Shown here piece after piece: positions 37,978 through 46,010 of a stretch of DNA of 64,000 bases (position 1 is its first letter; each line of letters starts with the position of its first letter). A program made the position numbers and the translations under genes. Under the pieces are notes generated by a model that searched no databases, was not told where the DNA came from, and saw only the letters and a list, made by a program, of their open reading frames with translations. The stretch lies in NCBI GenBank assembly GCA_963787415.1, contig CAWBCO010000001.1, forward strand, positions 186,001 to 250,000, in the 5' to 3' direction. The DNA is from CAVUWL01 sp963787415. Lineage in GTDB: Bacteria > Actinomycetota > Thermoleophilia > Solirubrobacterales > 70-9.

Positions 37978-38423
37978 CCTCTGCATTGCGGCAACGATCG
38001 TCTCACTGCACTAGGCTCGGTTTTCCGACCTGACAGTCGTCTGCTGTCGTCCTTTCCATCACGCGGCAGATGATTTAGTCGGCCTTGTCCAAAAAAGGAG
38101 TGGCTGGCTCCTAGGACTCTCAAAACACGACGCAATCGCAATCCAAACGGACTGGGCCCGGCTTAAGACGTGAAGCTCCCCCAAACAGCGCTTTTGATCG
38201 GCCGAACAGGCGTCATTGCGAAACTGCCGGCGTCCAAGGCGCTCGTGGATTCAAATCCGAATCCGACCCGTTCCTCTCCAATAGCTCCTGTGCCTACCGC
38301 ATCCCATGTGGAGTGGCGATCTCAGGGCTACCGTGGCTTCGCCAGTTCTCTGAGTGCGCAGGGCATGTCATTGCGTTCAACGCCAAGTCGCGGCGGGCTT
38401 GCCGGGCCACCTCAACGAAGGTG

Positions 38424-39140
38424 TCAGTGGCGTCGTTTGCGGGAAGCCAGCGCGCTGGCCAGGAGGGCAGCGAGGGTTGCGTAGACGGGCAGCGGACGAC
38501 GGTAACGGACGAGGCCCGAGGTGGTTGCGAGGCAGTAGACGCCAAGCAGGCGGGTGTCGATTTGTCTGCTCAGGTGCCTCGCCTTGTCGATGCCGACCCT
38601 TTCTTGTGCTTGGCGTGTGAGGAGCACCGTTTGCACGAGGACGATCGTGTAGAGCAGGGTGCCGCCCGCCAACTCTACTCGGATCAGTCTCTCATTGGTC
38701 CCGTGAGCGCAAACTAGCCGCGCGATTTGGCGCATATGGACAAAATGGGCACCAAGAAACCCGCCACGAAAGATCAGCGCGGCGTTAGCGCCGCGCTGAT
38801 CGGTCAGCGTGCTGGCGAGGACCAAAAACGGGATGGTGGCATGCGCTGTGACCCGCAGGGGGCTGGTCTCATCCCCACCGTAGCTGTCCGATAGCGACTG
38901 CGCGAGCGTGCCTGTGAGGATGCCGAGGCCGACACCCCCTGCCGCCAGGCCTCCCGGTCGCGGCGCGTCTGTGACAACGTCCTCTTTTCTACCCAACTGG
39001 ACGCTGCTCACGGGATTCCCAACGCCCTCATCGGGTGCTCTGCAGGAGGCCAGAGACCAATCACACAGACATTCTCGCACGGCCGAGGACCTGAGAATCA
39101 TCATTTGCGTTCCATGAGGCCCCATCACCTGTACAGCCAA
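38424..39140 (-). CDS. Integral membrane protein of unknown function
   Basis: 238 residues in the open frame. Hydrophobic segments are GGLAAGGVGLGILTGTLAQS, HATIPFLVLASTL, AALIFRGGFLGAHF, GGTLLYTIVLVQTVLLT and LPVYATLAALLASALAS, ending in a basic RKRRH. About five transmembrane helices. The first ~55 residues look unlike membrane protein and the true start may be further in. I do not recognise a family. It lies alone between the intergenic region and the VOC gene. Confidence 0.5.
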   Translation of the reverse strand: MAVQVMGPHGTQMMILRSSAVRECLCDWSLASCRAPDEGVGNPVSSVQLGRKEDVVTDAPRPGGLAAGGVGLGILTGTLAQSLSDSYGGDETSPLRVTAHATIPFLVLASTLTDQRGANAALIFRGGFLGAHFVHMRQIARLVCAHGTNERLIRVELAGGTLLYTIVLVQTVLLTRQAQERVGIDKARHLSRQIDTRLLGVYCLATTSGLVRYRRPLPVYATLAALLASALASRKRRH

Positions 39141-39261
39141 GGAGGCATTCCGAATTTACCCGTCGAAGCCAGCGGACTCCCGCCGCTTTTGCTCTTCGTC
39201 GAACTGCTACGGCTCCCCGTCTCCACGCTCACTCTCGCATCCCCCGCGAAACGACCGGGCT

Positions 39262-39612
39262 CTATAAGCCGGTACTGAGCGCAGCGCCGCCGAATCCCAG
39301 CTCGTTGCCGTCTGGGTCGCGGTAAAGCGCCTTGCGCACGCCGTTGGGGAGAGTCAGGCGCTGCTCGGGCTCGAGCCCGCGTGCAGAGATCGCGGCTAGG
39401 GCCGAGTCGAGATCGTCGACGAAGATCGTCACCACGGAGTTGCCAGCGCCATCGGCGTGCTCGACGACGTAGACCGACCGGTTTTCGGCAACCGTCCACA
39501 CCGCCTCGGTGGCGTGGGGGAAGAAAGTCGGCTTGCCCAACAACTGCTCATACCACGGCCGGGCAGCCTGGAAGTCTCGTACGCGCAGACCCGCGAAGAG
39601 ATGTAAGGACAT
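39262..39612 (-). CDS. VOC (glyoxalase/bleomycin-resistance fold) protein
   Basis: 116 residues. It starts MSLHLFAGLRVRDFQAARPW followed by YEQLLGKPTFF, and ends with the VOC second-module signature YRDPDGNELGFGG. One betaalphabetabetabeta pair per half gives a single VOC domain. Members include glyoxalase I, dioxygenases and drug-binding proteins, and specificity is not readable here. It lies 48 nt downstream of the RibD-fold reductase stop on the same strand, but is transcribed away from it. Confidence 0.8.
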   Translation of the reverse strand: MSLHLFAGLRVRDFQAARPWYEQLLGKPTFFPHATEAVWTVAENRSVYVVEHADGAGNSVVTIFVDDLDSALAAISARGLEPEQRLTLPNGVRKALYRDPDGNELGFGGAALSTGL

Positions 39613-39660
39613 CGTCGCGAGTCTAGGTCACCCCGGGCCCTGGGGCAGTTTGGCTTTCGC

Positions 39661-40215
39661 TCAAATTGCGTAGCGAAGGTGAACGACGCCGCTGCCGAAA
39701 CGCCGCTGCTCCAGCAGCTGGAGCCGCGTATGGACGCCCCCGCACAGGGCCCGTTTGCCAGCCCCGACGAGGATCGGCACCAGAAACAGGTGGCACTCGT
39801 CGACGAGGTCGGCGCGCATCGCCTCGCCGGCGAGCTCCGCGCCCCCGATCGTGATGTCGCGGCTCGCCGCCTCCTTTATATGACGGACCGCCGAAGACTC
39901 GAAGGCCCGCTCAATCCGGGTGTTGGCGCTCGATGCCCGCTCCAACCTCCTCGAGTAGACGACCTTCTCCGCGGCAAGCCAGATCGCGGCGAAGTCCCGC
40001 GCCACGGTCGTCTGCTGGGAGTCGGATGCCGCCGTCTCCCAAAAGAGCATCGTCTCATACATCCGCCGCCCGTAAAGGTGGGTGCCGATCGGCCGCTCAA
40101 GGTCGTTGATGACGGCGAACAACTCATCGTCCGGCCTGGCCCAGTCGAAGTTGCCACCCGCGTCCTCGACATATCCGTCGAGGGACGTGATTGCCGTGTA
40201 GATCAGCTTGGCCAC
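39661..40215 (-). CDS. Dihydrofolate-reductase/RibD C-terminal-fold reductase
   Basis: 184 residues from GTG 40215 (VAKLIYTAITSLDGYVEDAG). The longer open frame upstream is out-of-frame with the preceding gene and unlike protein. Family motifs are TSLDGYVED at the N-terminus, LYGRRMYETM in the middle, ITIGGAELAGEAMRADLVDE (NADPH-binding GG motif) and VPILVGAGKRAL near the end. It would be an NADPH-dependent reductase of unknown substrate. The start is 4 nt after the NTF2-like gene stop, so the two are one operon. A second member of this fold is encoded at 58875. Confidence 0.85.
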   Translation of the reverse strand: MAKLIYTAITSLDGYVEDAGGNFDWARPDDELFAVINDLERPIGTHLYGRRMYETMLFWETAASDSQQTTVARDFAAIWLAAEKVVYSRRLERASSANTRIERAFESSAVRHIKEAASRDITIGGAELAGEAMRADLVDECHLFLVPILVGAGKRALCGGVHTRLQLLEQRRFGSGVVHLRYAI

Positions 40216-40219
40216 AGGC

Positions 40220-40561
40220 TCAGTCCAGGTTCCAACCGAAGTAGACCTCCGCCACCAAGATCTTGTCTCCGTCGAAGGTGAGGACCTCGGTGTTGCGAAA
40301 GCGCTTGCCGTCCGTCTTGGTCGCCTCATAGGTCACCACGACCTCGTCGTCGCGGACGATGATCCGCTTGAAATCAAACGCGGCGATCGTCTCCGCATTG
40401 GGCCAGCAGCGAGTCCAGTAGGTCGATAGATCGATCCCGGGATCGGCGGGGCTGTAGAACCTGAACTCTGGTGAGAGGTGCTTCTCCACCATCTCGCGGT
40501 TGCCGGACACGTAGGCACCGTAGGTCTCGCGCGCGATCCGTACTCGGTCAACCGTTGGCAT
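40220..40561 (-). CDS. NTF2-like (SnoaL-type) small protein
   Basis: 113 residues from ATG 40561, the first start giving a coherent domain (MPTVDRVRIARETYGAYVSG). An alpha-beta cone-fold pattern follows with FRFYSPADPGIDLSTYW, VVTYEATKTDG and the end VAEVYFGW. Such proteins act as small-molecule isomerases, cyclases or binders; function is not assignable. It is first in a two-gene operon with the reductase at 39661 and divergent from the VOC gene at 40643. Confidence 0.75.
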   Translation of the reverse strand: MPTVDRVRIARETYGAYVSGNREMVEKHLSPEFRFYSPADPGIDLSTYWTRCWPNAETIAAFDFKRIIVRDDEVVVTYEATKTDGKRFRNTEVLTFDGDKILVAEVYFGWNLD

Positions 40562-40642
40562 GTCATCCTCCTGTGTTCGCTGGTCCAAGAGGTTAGACAC
40601 CCGCCCGGGGAGGCTAACTGGGCGCCGACCGGGAGGCAGCAT

Positions 40643-41086
40643 ATGGAGCCGAACATCGACGTAATCACGCTCGCCGTAGGCGATCTCGAACGCTCGCTTG
40701 AGTTCTACCGCGACGGCCTCGGCCTCGATTCCGTCGGGGTGATCGGCACCGAGTACCAAGGCGACGCCGTCACGCCGGCCGGAGCGGCGGCGATGTTCAA
40801 ATTGCGGGGCGGGCTACTCCTTCTGCTGTACCCGCGTACGGAGCTCGCGAAGGACGCCAACATTCAGCTTGCTACAGCGCATAGCGGCGAATTCAGTATC
40901 GGCCATGCGGTCCCAGAAAGGGCAGAGGTCGATGCCGTGCTGGCTCGCGCCGAGGCTGCCGGGGCGACGCTCCCTGACCGTCCACACGATCGTCCGTGGG
41001 GCATCTACTCCGGCTACTTTCGCGATCTCGACGGCCACCTGTGGGAGGTCCTGTGGAACCCAAGGCTGGAGCGTTCCGACGCATGA
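40643..41086 (+). CDS. VOC-family protein (glyoxalase fold)
   Basis: 147 residues from ATG 40643, with GGGAGG at 40631-40636 deciding the start; the frame is open upstream. VOC features are ITLAVGDLERSLEFYRDGLG at the N-terminus and GYFRDLDGHLWEVLWNP at the C-terminus, the usual metal-ligand positions. Single-domain, substrate unknown. It is divergent from the NTF2-like/reductase operon with an 81-bp spacer. Confidence 0.85.
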   Translation: MEPNIDVITLAVGDLERSLEFYRDGLGLDSVGVIGTEYQGDAVTPAGAAAMFKLRGGLLLLLYPRTELAKDANIQLATAHSGEFSIGHAVPERAEVDAVLARAEAAGATLPDRPHDRPWGIYSGYFRDLDGHLWEVLWNPRLERSDA

Positions 41087-41228
41087 GGGCGGGAACGCGC
41101 GCGAAGCCGGGCGGCGCCGGGCCGGAGGACTCGGGTTCGCACTTGTCCTTTGAGGCGGGCAGTCGACGGTGGCTGCAAGAGGAGCTTCGGTAAGCACGTA
41201 AGCGACTGCCGAACCTCCGTGGTCGGGT

Positions 41229-41249
41229 GCGAGGGCAAGATGCCCTCGC
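41229..41249. terminator. Perfect 9-bp stem with 3-nt loop
   Basis: GCGAGGGCA (41229-41237), loop AGA, TGCCCTCGC (41241-41249). It lies in the 327-bp spacer between the convergent VOC gene and methyltransferase, consistent with a bidirectional terminator. The rest of that spacer shows nothing else. Confidence 0.55.
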
Positions 41250-41413
41250 TAATTCTCAAGCACCTTTGGGGCCGGAGTCCATATCGCTACTGCGACGGCC
41301 AGGCCCAGATGTCGGCGGCAGAAAGATCTTCCCGAGCTGGGAGAGCGCCTGAGGAGCCCGAACCGAAGGCCCGGGAACGCCCTCGCACCTGCTAATCCAT
41401 CCGTTTAGTCGAC

Positions 41414-42283
41414 TCAGACCTCGCTACTGCGTCGTGCTGTGATGAGAACCGCGACCGTGCTTGAGCGAATCGGCCGCCCAAGTTGGTCATGGATCGCAAC
41501 CAGTTGGCTTTCAAGCGCCCGACGCTGGCTTGGTGACATCCGCTGGTACAGCGACGTGGTTCGAAGCAGGGCATTAAGTTCATCAGCAGTTTGCTCGAGG
41601 AGTGTCGGTGAAGCATTCGCCATCTGCACGTCGCTGAACAGAGTGCTGGCAACGGGGCGAGCCACGTCAGTGTTTCCGATCCACGCCCACACCTCCGAGA
41701 CATTTCCGCGGCGCTGCTCGACTCCCGCGCGCGTCGTGGCGAGGTCTTTGGAGGAGGGCCACTCTGCGGCGATTTCCGGCGCGAACCTGTTTAGAACCGA
41801 GAGGATGGCGTCGTGGTCGCGGATGCTGCGCTTCTCTCGGAGTCCGCAATACTGGATGAGCGCGAGTGTTCCGCCCGGGACAAGCACACGGGCCGCCTTC
41901 CGCCAGCTGATCTCGGGGTTGACCCAATGAAACGCGGAAGCCGAGAATACGGCTCGGAAGCGGCTGCGCGGGATCGCCGCGTCCTCAAACCGCACATTTT
42001 CAAACTCCACATGTCCTGCACCTCTGAGTTTCTGCCCAGCGAGCGAGATTAGGTGCTCGCCCGGCTCGAGTGCTGTGACATGAAGTCCTCGAGCGAGGAG
42101 ACTGCGTGTTAATTGCCCGCTACCGCACCCAACCTCTAGGACTTGATCACCGTTCCCGATGCCCGCGAACTGACATGCATAGTCGACCAGATCGTTGGGA
42201 TAGCTCGGACGGCTGCGGTCATACTCCAGCGCGATCTCATCAAACACCCTTCCGCTACGCTTTTTCGGAGGCTCATCCTTCAT
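41414..42283 (-). CDS. SAM-dependent class I methyltransferase
   Basis: 289 residues. The N-terminal part, FDEIALEYDRSRPSYPNDLV, is followed by the SAM-binding motif VLEVGCGSGQLTRSLLARG (about residues 48-66), motif II ALEPGEHLISLA, and ASAFHWVNPEISWRKAARVL (motif IV region). This arrangement matches the trans-aconitate/UbiE-like small-molecule methyltransferases. The substrate is unknown. It has no operon partner; it converges with the VOC gene at 40643. Confidence 0.82.
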   Translation of the reverse strand: MKDEPPKKRSGRVFDEIALEYDRSRPSYPNDLVDYACQFAGIGNGDQVLEVGCGSGQLTRSLLARGLHVTALEPGEHLISLAGQKLRGAGHVEFENVRFEDAAIPRSRFRAVFSASAFHWVNPEISWRKAARVLVPGGTLALIQYCGLREKRSIRDHDAILSVLNRFAPEIAAEWPSSKDLATTRAGVEQRRGNVSEVWAWIGNTDVARPVASTLFSDVQMANASPTLLEQTADELNALLRTTSLYQRMSPSQRRALESQLVAIHDQLGRPIRSSTVAVLITARRSSEV

Positions 42284-42734
42284 TCATCCAACCTACTATA
42301 TGGCTCTAAGGAATTCAGCGCTGCGGTAACGGCCACAGGGAGGCTGAAGCGCGCCTCGCCCGAGATCTCTCGGGTCTCCGTCAGCTCCGCCAAGGCCTTC
42401 AGCTCCCCGTATCGTCACAAAATACTCCCCGTATCGTCACAAAATACTCCTCGACCATGACGCAGCTGCGCGGTCTCCGTAACGAAGTCACTGAGCAGGC
42501 TGGGGACGTCCCCAGCTGGGGCGCCGCTCTGTGTTGCCTATCTGCGGAGGGGACCGAGGCGCTTCGGCGAGAATATCTAAGCATCTAAACCGCTCGATCG
42601 GGTCGCCAACCGCGAATCCAACGCGATAAAAGCGGATTGACTTCTACCGCGTTTGCTCGCGGGCTGCATGGGTATTTTCCCAATCTCACGCCGGGGGACT
42701 TGAGAAAGCAGCCGGTGCAACGTAGATTTGGCCG
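42284..42734. other. Intergenic region with a tandem repeat
   Basis: 450 bp between the methyltransferase (minus) and a small lipoprotein (plus). It holds two adjacent 22-bp repeats (42403-42446). No supported gene or RNA was seen. Confidence 0.4.
42403..42446. repeat. Perfect tandem duplication of 22 bp
   Basis: The 22-bp unit CTCCCCGTATCGTCACAAAA plus TA occurs twice without a gap at 42403-42424 and 42425-42446, and begins a third partial copy. It lies in an intergenic region upstream of the methyltransferase start and so could touch its promoter. Confidence 0.9.
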
Positions 42735-43019
42735 ATGAAGAGATTGGCTGTGGGCCTAATTATCATTGGAGTGCTGACGCTGATCGGTTGTGGTGGGGCC
42801 AGCCACAATTCCACCGTTAGCGGTCGCGGACAGACGATAACGTCCCAGCCGATCGGTGAATCCCAACAGCGTCAATGCGATCTTGCTGCCAAGGCTATAG
42901 AGCGCTCCGAAATAGCCCGCATAGAGGAAGGTGGCGCTTCAAAGGAACTGAGCGATACCAAGGTGCTAGAGGCCGGCGCCGCCGAACGTGAGGCCGCTGC
43001 GATAAGAAAATGTAAGTAG
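42735..43019 (+). CDS. Small lipoprotein with Cys-capped helical domain (paralogue 1)
   Basis: 94 residues from ATG 42735. The signal with lipobox LTLIGCGG places the lipidated Cys at about residue 19. The mature part is an alpha-helical, Glu/Ala-rich segment bounded by two cysteines (QRQCDLAAKAIERSEIARIE to REAAAIRKCK) 45 residues apart, suggesting a disulfide-closed helical hairpin. It aligns with the lipoprotein at 43273 (SEIARI/SEISRI, AEREAAA/AERESSA). It would sit on the outer face of the membrane; function unknown. Confidence 0.7.
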   Translation: MKRLAVGLIIIGVLTLIGCGGASHNSTVSGRGQTITSQPIGESQQRQCDLAAKAIERSEIARIEEGGASKELSDTKVLEAGAAEREAAAIRKCK

Positions 43020-43272
43020 CTTCAGCCCGATCCGGCCTAACCGATGCCAGATCGACCCGGGCCGGATTGGACGGACCTGAGGGCGAGCACGACATAGCGG
43101 TTGGGTGATCCTCGCTTTCCGCCTTAGACCTCTACCGGTTTGGTGATCTGATCGTAATCGCCCGCGGTCGCTGACCTTTTGACTGCTGCGGCCTAGTCGG
43201 ATCATTGCGGACACGGGCCGACTAGGCGACGGGCAATCTATCCATCAGCTCATCCATCAGCCGCGACTCGCC

Positions 43273-43617
43273 TTGCTGTGCCACCTCGGTCGATCGCTCC
43301 CTCCTCCCCTCCTCGGAGCTTGCTACGTTTCTGTACTGACGCCGCACTATCGATCGAGGACAAGGCTTCGTAAAGCCATTGGGTCGGCTGGCCTCCCGTT
43401 GGCGCTTGCCTTTCTTTTGCTCGTCTCCTTAGTCGGCTGCGGTGGATCTGGATCCAGTCGAGAGAGCTGTGAAGCTCACGCAGAGGCCCACCTACACAGC
43501 GAAATTAGTCGAATCCATAAACGGATTACAACCGGTAAACAGACCCCTGCTGAGGGTGCTACTCGCGAAGTGAATGCAGCCGAAAGGGAGAGCTCTGCGG
43601 CAGAAGAATGTGAATAG
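43273..43617 (+). CDS. Small lipoprotein with Cys-capped helical domain (paralogue 2)
   Basis: A 114-codon frame, with the start uncertain (TTG at 43273, no good ribosome-binding site). Basic stretch then LALAFLLLVSLVGCGG gives a signal and lipobox. The mature segment SCEAHAEAHLHSEISRIHKR to AERESSAAEECE has two cysteines 47 residues apart, as in the 42735 protein. The pair look like a local duplication. It carries the signature of a membrane-anchored helical domain; role unknown. Confidence 0.6.
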   Translation: MLCHLGRSLPPPLLGACYVSVLTPHYRSRTRLRKAIGSAGLPLALAFLLLVSLVGCGGSGSSRESCEAHAEAHLHSEISRIHKRITTGKQTPAEGATREVNAAERESSAAEECE

Positions 43618-43666
43618 GTCGCTAAGTCTCAACACTCTTATTCGGTTGGATTGAGCTACCGCAAGG

Positions 43667-44008
43667 TCATGGCGATGTTCCGGTTGCTGATTTGTTTGCG
43701 TCGTTCTTTAATTCCCGGTAGGAAGTTAGATCCGATTTGACCTTTTTTAGGGCCTCACGCGCCTGAGCCTTAGCTGTGTGCACGCAGCCGGGGCGATGAG
43801 AGGTACGACACAGCTTCGCCTGGTCGAGCGCGGCTCTAGCTGCTCGCCCCTCTCTCCTGGCTTCGCGGAGCAAAACCGCATTCTCCGCCCCTATCGATGC
43901 TTCCGAACCGGACGACTGGTTGCTACTGCCGCCACAGCCTGGCAACCCAAAGCAAAGCATCGTCGCGATTACGATGACAGTGGTCGGAGTTCGCTCGATC
44001 AACTTCAC
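43667..44008 (-). CDS. Small lipoprotein, helical, opposite strand
   Basis: About 113 residues from GTG 44008; the open frame extends to 44113 with a non-signal N-terminus. TPTTVIVIATMLCFGLPGCG contains the lipobox. The mature part is Glu/Arg/Ala-rich and helical (LLREARREGRAARAALDQAK) with two Cys (KLCRTSHRPGC) and a repeat-like TAKAQAREALKKVKSDL. It resembles the two lipoproteins upstream only in type. Function unknown. Confidence 0.55.
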   Translation of the reverse strand: MKLIERTPTTVIVIATMLCFGLPGCGGSSNQSSGSEASIGAENAVLLREARREGRAARAALDQAKLCRTSHRPGCVHTAKAQAREALKKVKSDLTSYRELKNDANKSATGTSP

Positions 44009-44495
44009 CGCCGGAGTGTAGCCCTGACATGGAGATCGGGTAAATACGCTCCGGCCGGAAGTTGCCATCCCGAAGTGTTTGTCTCCGCCCGACAGTGGCT
44101 GCTTACCGCGCAAATGCTGCTCATTCTCCTCTCGATCCCGCGCGAGAGGAGCGACTCGACCCTCGTTATGGGTCTGGCGGTTTGGGAAGTTTCGACTGTA
44201 TTTTTAAATTCAAAAAGGAGTTGAGGAACGTGTGATGGAATCCACGGCACGGGCCATAGCCTGCTCGAGCATTCGCTGGCGCTTGAGGTCGGCTCTGCGG
44301 CGGATCGGAGCGACGCAGTCTCGGTGATCTGGCACGTTCAAATCCTCTTCAAGGACGCCGACTCAAAAGAACCATCGTTGCACTGGTCGCCGATCCGTCC
44401 GCCTAGGCATTAGGTTCCAGCTGGGCGAGGAATTGATACCAGTCAAATCGCCATCACCTCCCCTTTGCTGAGTATGCCCTAGTGTCGGAGCCGGA
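44009..44495. other. Intergenic region, no supported gene
   Basis: About 490 bp between the lipoprotein gene (minus) and the serine hydrolase gene (plus). Open frames on both strands are antisense-like. I see no repeat or RNA signature. Confidence 0.35.
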
Positions 44496-45539
44496 ATGGT
44501 GCCGTCGGACGGTCTGAAGCCACCTGCATCGGCCCAGGGGCGACCCTGGGTGGCTGCCTTTACAGTCATCTTCTTGGTCGCAGCTGCGATAACCGCGACG
44601 TTCCTGCTCAACAATCGGGGCAGCAATACGCGGCACATCGTCCCTCAGGAATCGAGGCGCCCCCCTATCTCGGCTCCCATTATCTATTACCACCGGCCGG
44701 GTCCTAAACGGCTTCCGCTCCCAGCCGTGGATCGGCGGCGACCAATCGGCCCCGGCCGGCTCCTGAGGCCAGGCGCGGCCGCATCGTTCTCATCGCTAGC
44801 CAGGTCGTTGTCAGCGCAGGTCGGCCTAGCCGTTGCGCCTCTAGGTTCTGGCCCGATTCAGACACTCGGCCGACTCCAACTCGGACACGCGTGGAGCACC
44901 ATCAAGGTACCGATCCTGGTTACCCTTATGCGCGAAGAAAAGCTTAGCGCCGAGGAGGAACAGTGGGCGACGGCGGCTCTTACGGCTTCTGACAATACGG
45001 CCGCCGCCGACCTCTTTGACCAGATCGAGCGATCCCACGGCGGACTTTCCGATGCCAGTCGGGCCGTGCAGAAGGTTCTCGAAGGAGCCGGCGACACAAC
45101 CACCACCGTGGCGACCGCACCGCCTCCACCTGGCGCGGTCTCCACTTACGGCCAGACGGAGTGGTCGCTTACCGCATCGGCCGAGTTCTACCGCGAAGTG
45201 GCTCGCGGCTGCCTTCTCAGTCGTGCGGATACCGGATACGTGCGCGGGCTCATGGAAGGGGTCATACCCGAACAGCGGTGGGGCCTAGGTGAGGCCGGGT
45301 TTCCTGCGGATTGGGAGGTCGAGATGAAGGGAGGCTGGGGACCTGAGAATGGCACCAATCGCTATCTGGTGCGCCAATCGGGAGTTGTACAGCACGGAGA
45401 CACCGCCGTGGCGGTGGCAATGATCGCCAAACCTAACTCTGGCTCATTCGAAGCCGGCGCCCAGGATCTCACTGAAATAGCGAAATGGCTTCGTCAGCAT
45501 CTTGGCCAGCGGCTTCCCACCGTCGCCTCATGCGCGTAG
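44496..45539 (+). CDS. Membrane-anchored PBP/class-A beta-lactamase-fold serine hydrolase
   Basis: 347 residues. One transmembrane anchor (VAAFTVIFLVAAAITATFLL, about residues 19-38) precedes a Pro/Arg-rich linker and the hydrolase domain. Active-site motifs are SxxK in AWSTIKVPIL (nucleophile Ser), SDN in ALTASDNTAAA and a K-G-G in EMKGGWG. The ExxLN omega-loop motif of class A beta-lactamases is not seen; instead there is GQTEWSLTASAEFYRE. It is thus more likely a PBP-like peptidase or esterase on the outer face of the membrane than a beta-lactamase. Confidence 0.8.
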   Translation: MVPSDGLKPPASAQGRPWVAAFTVIFLVAAAITATFLLNNRGSNTRHIVPQESRRPPISAPIIYYHRPGPKRLPLPAVDRRRPIGPGRLLRPGAAASFSSLARSLSAQVGLAVAPLGSGPIQTLGRLQLGHAWSTIKVPILVTLMREEKLSAEEEQWATAALTASDNTAAADLFDQIERSHGGLSDASRAVQKVLEGAGDTTTTVATAPPPPGAVSTYGQTEWSLTASAEFYREVARGCLLSRADTGYVRGLMEGVIPEQRWGLGEAGFPADWEVEMKGGWGPENGTNRYLVRQSGVVQHGDTAVAVAMIAKPNSGSFEAGAQDLTEIAKWLRQHLGQRLPTVASCA

Positions 45540-46010
45540 TCAGATCAGACCTGCCGGCTCCCACTAGAGGTCACACATAAAGCAATGCAGGAGCGGGAAC
45601 CCCCTGGGTCGCCACAATCGCAGCCAGCGTTCTGCCAGCACCGCGAGGAGGGCTGCGACCGGCCCGCTACGACCCAATCGGTCGGCGCTATTGACCTCGA
45701 GCCTGGATCCAGTAGGTGATCAATGCCCATCGGAGTGAGAGAGTGGCTCAATACCGCGCTCACTGGACTTGGTCTTGGTCTGCATCCTAATCGTCCCATG
45801 CGATCCGGACTTGGCAACGTAGGCCCGTCCGCGACTCCGGTCCACGTCGCCGAGGTATGGGGCTCTGATCTTCCGCCCATCCACTACGATCAAGGGATCC
45901 AGCGGATCGCTGCTACCGGCGGTCCTCGCAACAACTGGCCCGCCCCAGGGTTAGAGAAGCGGCCCGGTCTCTGATGGCTAAACGAGTAGGGAGGCGCGGT
46001 ACTTTCGGGG
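45540..46010. other. Intergenic region, no supported gene
   Basis: 470 bp before the mannosidase gene. An 83-codon frame at 45723-45974 lacks known motifs and a ribosome-binding site. It may contain the promoter for the downstream gene; nothing more is visible. Confidence 0.35.

Larger units (their letters stand above)
37340..38423. other. Long intergenic region with promoter copy and stem-loops, no clear gene
   Basis: About 1.1 kb. Open frames on both strands have no recognisable motif or start context. It contains the second copy of the A-module promoter (37545-37573) and two strong stem-loops (37829-37855, 37935-37977). It may encode an untranslated RNA or be a remnant of a further module copy. 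Confidence 0.45.

Noticed and set aside
37609..37986. 125-codon minus-strand frame across the stem-loops
   Set aside because: Composition follows GC-rich hairpins; no homology or start context.
38160..38290. Possible tRNA-like fragment (GGATTCAAATCC near 38250)
   Set aside because: The T-loop does not match TTCRANY in the right stem, and no acceptor or anticodon arm could be built.
45723..45974. 83-codon frame before the mannosidase gene
   Set aside because: No ribosome-binding site, no motif, low-complexity composition.
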